Assembly (NCBI GenBank): GCA_007127275.1
Contig: SKZP01000093.1
Span: forward strand, 1-5,726
DNA length: 5,726 nucleotides
Source of the DNA: Planctomycetota bacterium
Lineage (GTDB): Bacteria; Planctomycetota; UBA8742; SKZP01
Direction: 5' to 3'
Positions within the stretch are counted from its first letter, which is position 1. Each line of letters begins with the position of its first letter. Position numbers and translations under genes: made by a program. The notes beneath the pieces are model-generated. The model saw only the letters and a program-made list of their open reading frames with translations. It did not search any database and was not told the origin of the DNA. Below, in pieces: positions 4,404 through 5,726 of the stretch.

Positions 4404-5726
4404 ATGACCTTGCGAACCCGTTCGACAACGACGGCCCTTTGCCTGCTTGCCCTTGCGTTCGCGGCGTTTCCCTCCGAGCGCCTGCAAGGCGGGGCAACCG
4501 ACGGAGCGCCTACGGCTGCTCCCGTCGAGGCAATGCCTGCATACGACGGGCCGCGCTCGAGTGTGGCGGCGGGCGTGGCGCCGTTCGACGTGGCGGCGCA
4601 GTGGGCGTTTGCGGATACGTTGCCGGCGGTGGTGCGTGACGAGGCGTTGATTCGGCTCAACAGCCGTTTTGTGCTCGCCGACCCGGAGATGCCCGTGCGA
4701 CTGGAGGAGCCGCTTCAGCCGGTTTGGGTGAAGCTGCGCAGCGAGATGAGCGCCGCATTCCGCGACACGCTACGTGCGCACGGCGGCACGCTTCTGGGGT
4801 ACAGCAACCGGCACGTGTACCTTGTGCGAGCCGCGGACGCCGCGGCGCTTGACGCGCTCAGGCGGTGGTGGCAGCGCGAGCCGCTGGTGGCGGGCACGCA
4901 GGCGATGCACCCCGACGACCGCACCGAGCCCATGGTGTGGCTCGACTACGTGCAGCGCGACGACTGGAGCGAAAGGAACTTCCGGCTCGTCTTCTTTCGC
5001 GACACACCGGTCCATGAGGCCGAAGCGCTACTCGCGCAAGTCGCCGTCGAAGAGCGGTTCGCATTGCGCAGCGAGGATGACGAGCAACGGTTGCGCCTCG
5101 AAGAGTTTCCCAAGGTACACGCCACACTCACCCCGACAGGCCTTGCCACGGCACGGCAGTCTCCCTGGCTCGAAATGATTGAGTTGGAGCCAGTGCCCGA
5201 GCTGCTCAACCAAGACAGCGTCACGCTGTCCAATGCCGCGCCCGTCTACGACGCCCCGTACAACTTGAGCGGCGAGGGGCAGGTGGTCGCCATCTGGGAC
5301 GGCGGCTTCGCCGAGTTCGGCGGACAGCACCACCCGGACTACGCGCCCCGCGTGATCAGCGCCGAGGGCCCCTCGGGCAACACCGGCGGGCGCCGCCACG
5401 CCATTCACGTGATGGGGACCATCCTCGGCAGCGGCGCCAACGACGGCCAAACCCACTCCGGCACCGGCGAGCCACATGCGCGCGGCTACGCGCCGAATGC
5501 CGAGGGCCTCATCTGGGACTTTTTCGGCACCATTGAATTGCAGCGCCAGCAGTCCCGCCACGAATTTTTTCACATTGCCGACAACCACAGCTGGACCTAC
5601 ACCATTGGCCAGTTCGGCAGCTACAGCTCCTACGCCCGGGCCACCGACGAGCAGAACCGCGACTTGCTGCTTTCCTACATCAAGTCGGCCGGCAACGACG
5701 GCTCCGGCGACATGACCGTGCGTGGC
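4404..5726 (+). CDS. Secreted subtilisin-like serine protease (peptidase family S8), 3' end outside window
   Basis: The frame from ATG 4404 stays open for 441 codons to the last base. It begins with a Sec-type signal peptide: basic n-region with R4 and R6, then a hydrophobic core, ALCLLALAFAAF (11-22). Residues about 40-280 look like a propeptide or N-terminal domain; LRAHGGTLLGYSNRHVYLVRA (123-143) resembles the 'G-x-x-x-L-G-Y-x-P-x-x-x-Y-L-V' pattern preceding S8 catalytic domains. The catalytic domain opens at about 288: GEGQVVAIWDGGF carries the catalytic Asp (D299). HAIHVMGTILGSG carries the catalytic His (H332), where most subtilases have HGTHVAGT. GYAPNAEGL (from 361) matches the usual 'G-x-A-P-x-A' segment, and SAGNDGS carries the oxyanion-hole Asn (N431). 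The D-H spacing (33) and H-N spacing (99) are close to subtilisin's 32 and 91. The catalytic Ser lies beyond the edge. It resembles the KP-43-like branch; substrates are unknown. No Shine-Dalgarno sequence precedes the start, which is chosen because the signal peptide follows directly. Confidence 0.9.
   Translation, partial: MTLRTRSTTTALCLLALAFAAFPSERLQGGATDGAPTAAPVEAMPAYDGPRSSVAAGVAPFDVAAQWAFADTLPAVVRDEALIRLNSRFVLADPEMPVRLEEPLQPVWVKLRSEMSAAFRDTLRAHGGTLLGYSNRHVYLVRAADAAALDALRRWWQREPLVAGTQAMHPDDRTEPMVWLDYVQRDDWSERNFRLVFFRDTPVHEAEALLAQVAVEERFALRSEDDEQRLRLEEFPKVHATLTPTGLATARQSPWLEMIELEPVPELLNQDSVTLSNAAPVYDAPYNLSGEGQVVAIWDGGFAEFGGQHHPDYAPRVISAEGPSGNTGGRRHAIHVMGTILGSGANDGQTHSGTGEPHARGYAPNAEGLIWDFFGTIELQRQQSRHEFFHIADNHSWTYTIGQFGSYSSYARATDEQNRDLLLSYIKSAGNDGSGDMTVRG

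Overview
This is a GC-rich bacterial window with strong third-position G/C bias in its genes. It holds four protein genes longer than 150 codons, one 48-codon membrane-protein gene, and two gene-poor stretches carrying palindromic repeats. The organism cannot be fixed from sequence alone. High GC, weak or absent Shine-Dalgarno sequences, dispersed GC-rich palindromes and a large secreted subtilase suggest a Planctomycetota-like or similar environmental bacterium; this is inference.

Layout, left to right. Positions 2-535 (+) encode a cysteine-free thioredoxin-fold (redoxin-like) protein whose reading frame runs off the left edge. A 48-residue single-pass membrane protein (522-668, +) overlaps its end by 14 nt, so the two look translationally coupled. 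A gene-free stretch (669-1030) carries a decayed paired-palindrome repeat and a second, unrelated perfect hairpin. Positions 1031-2752 (+) encode a 573-residue protein with a metallo-beta-lactamase-like N-terminus, an SCP2-like middle and a C-terminal Rieske [2Fe-2S] domain. Its Rieske ligands are intact, but its beta-lactamase metal site looks degenerate. It converges, with a 42-nt gap, on a complete M19 membrane-dipeptidase-type gene (3817-2795, -). The 586-nt stretch 3818-4403 holds an intact inverted pair of the same repeat and a plausible sigma70-type promoter. The promoter leads into a secreted subtilisin-like (S8) protease (4404 to the right edge), truncated before its catalytic serine.

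The genes do not form an obvious pathway: they sit in separate transcription units with convergent or divergent arrangements. The most notable items are the MBL/SCP2/Rieske protein, which resembles CMP-N-acetylneuraminate hydroxylase-type proteins but has the Rieske domain at the other end and a degenerate metal site; the paired-palindrome repeat, present once intact and once decayed; and the overlapping cysteine-free redoxin/micro-membrane-protein pair. I found no CRISPR array, tRNA, rRNA, transposase or recognisable defence system.
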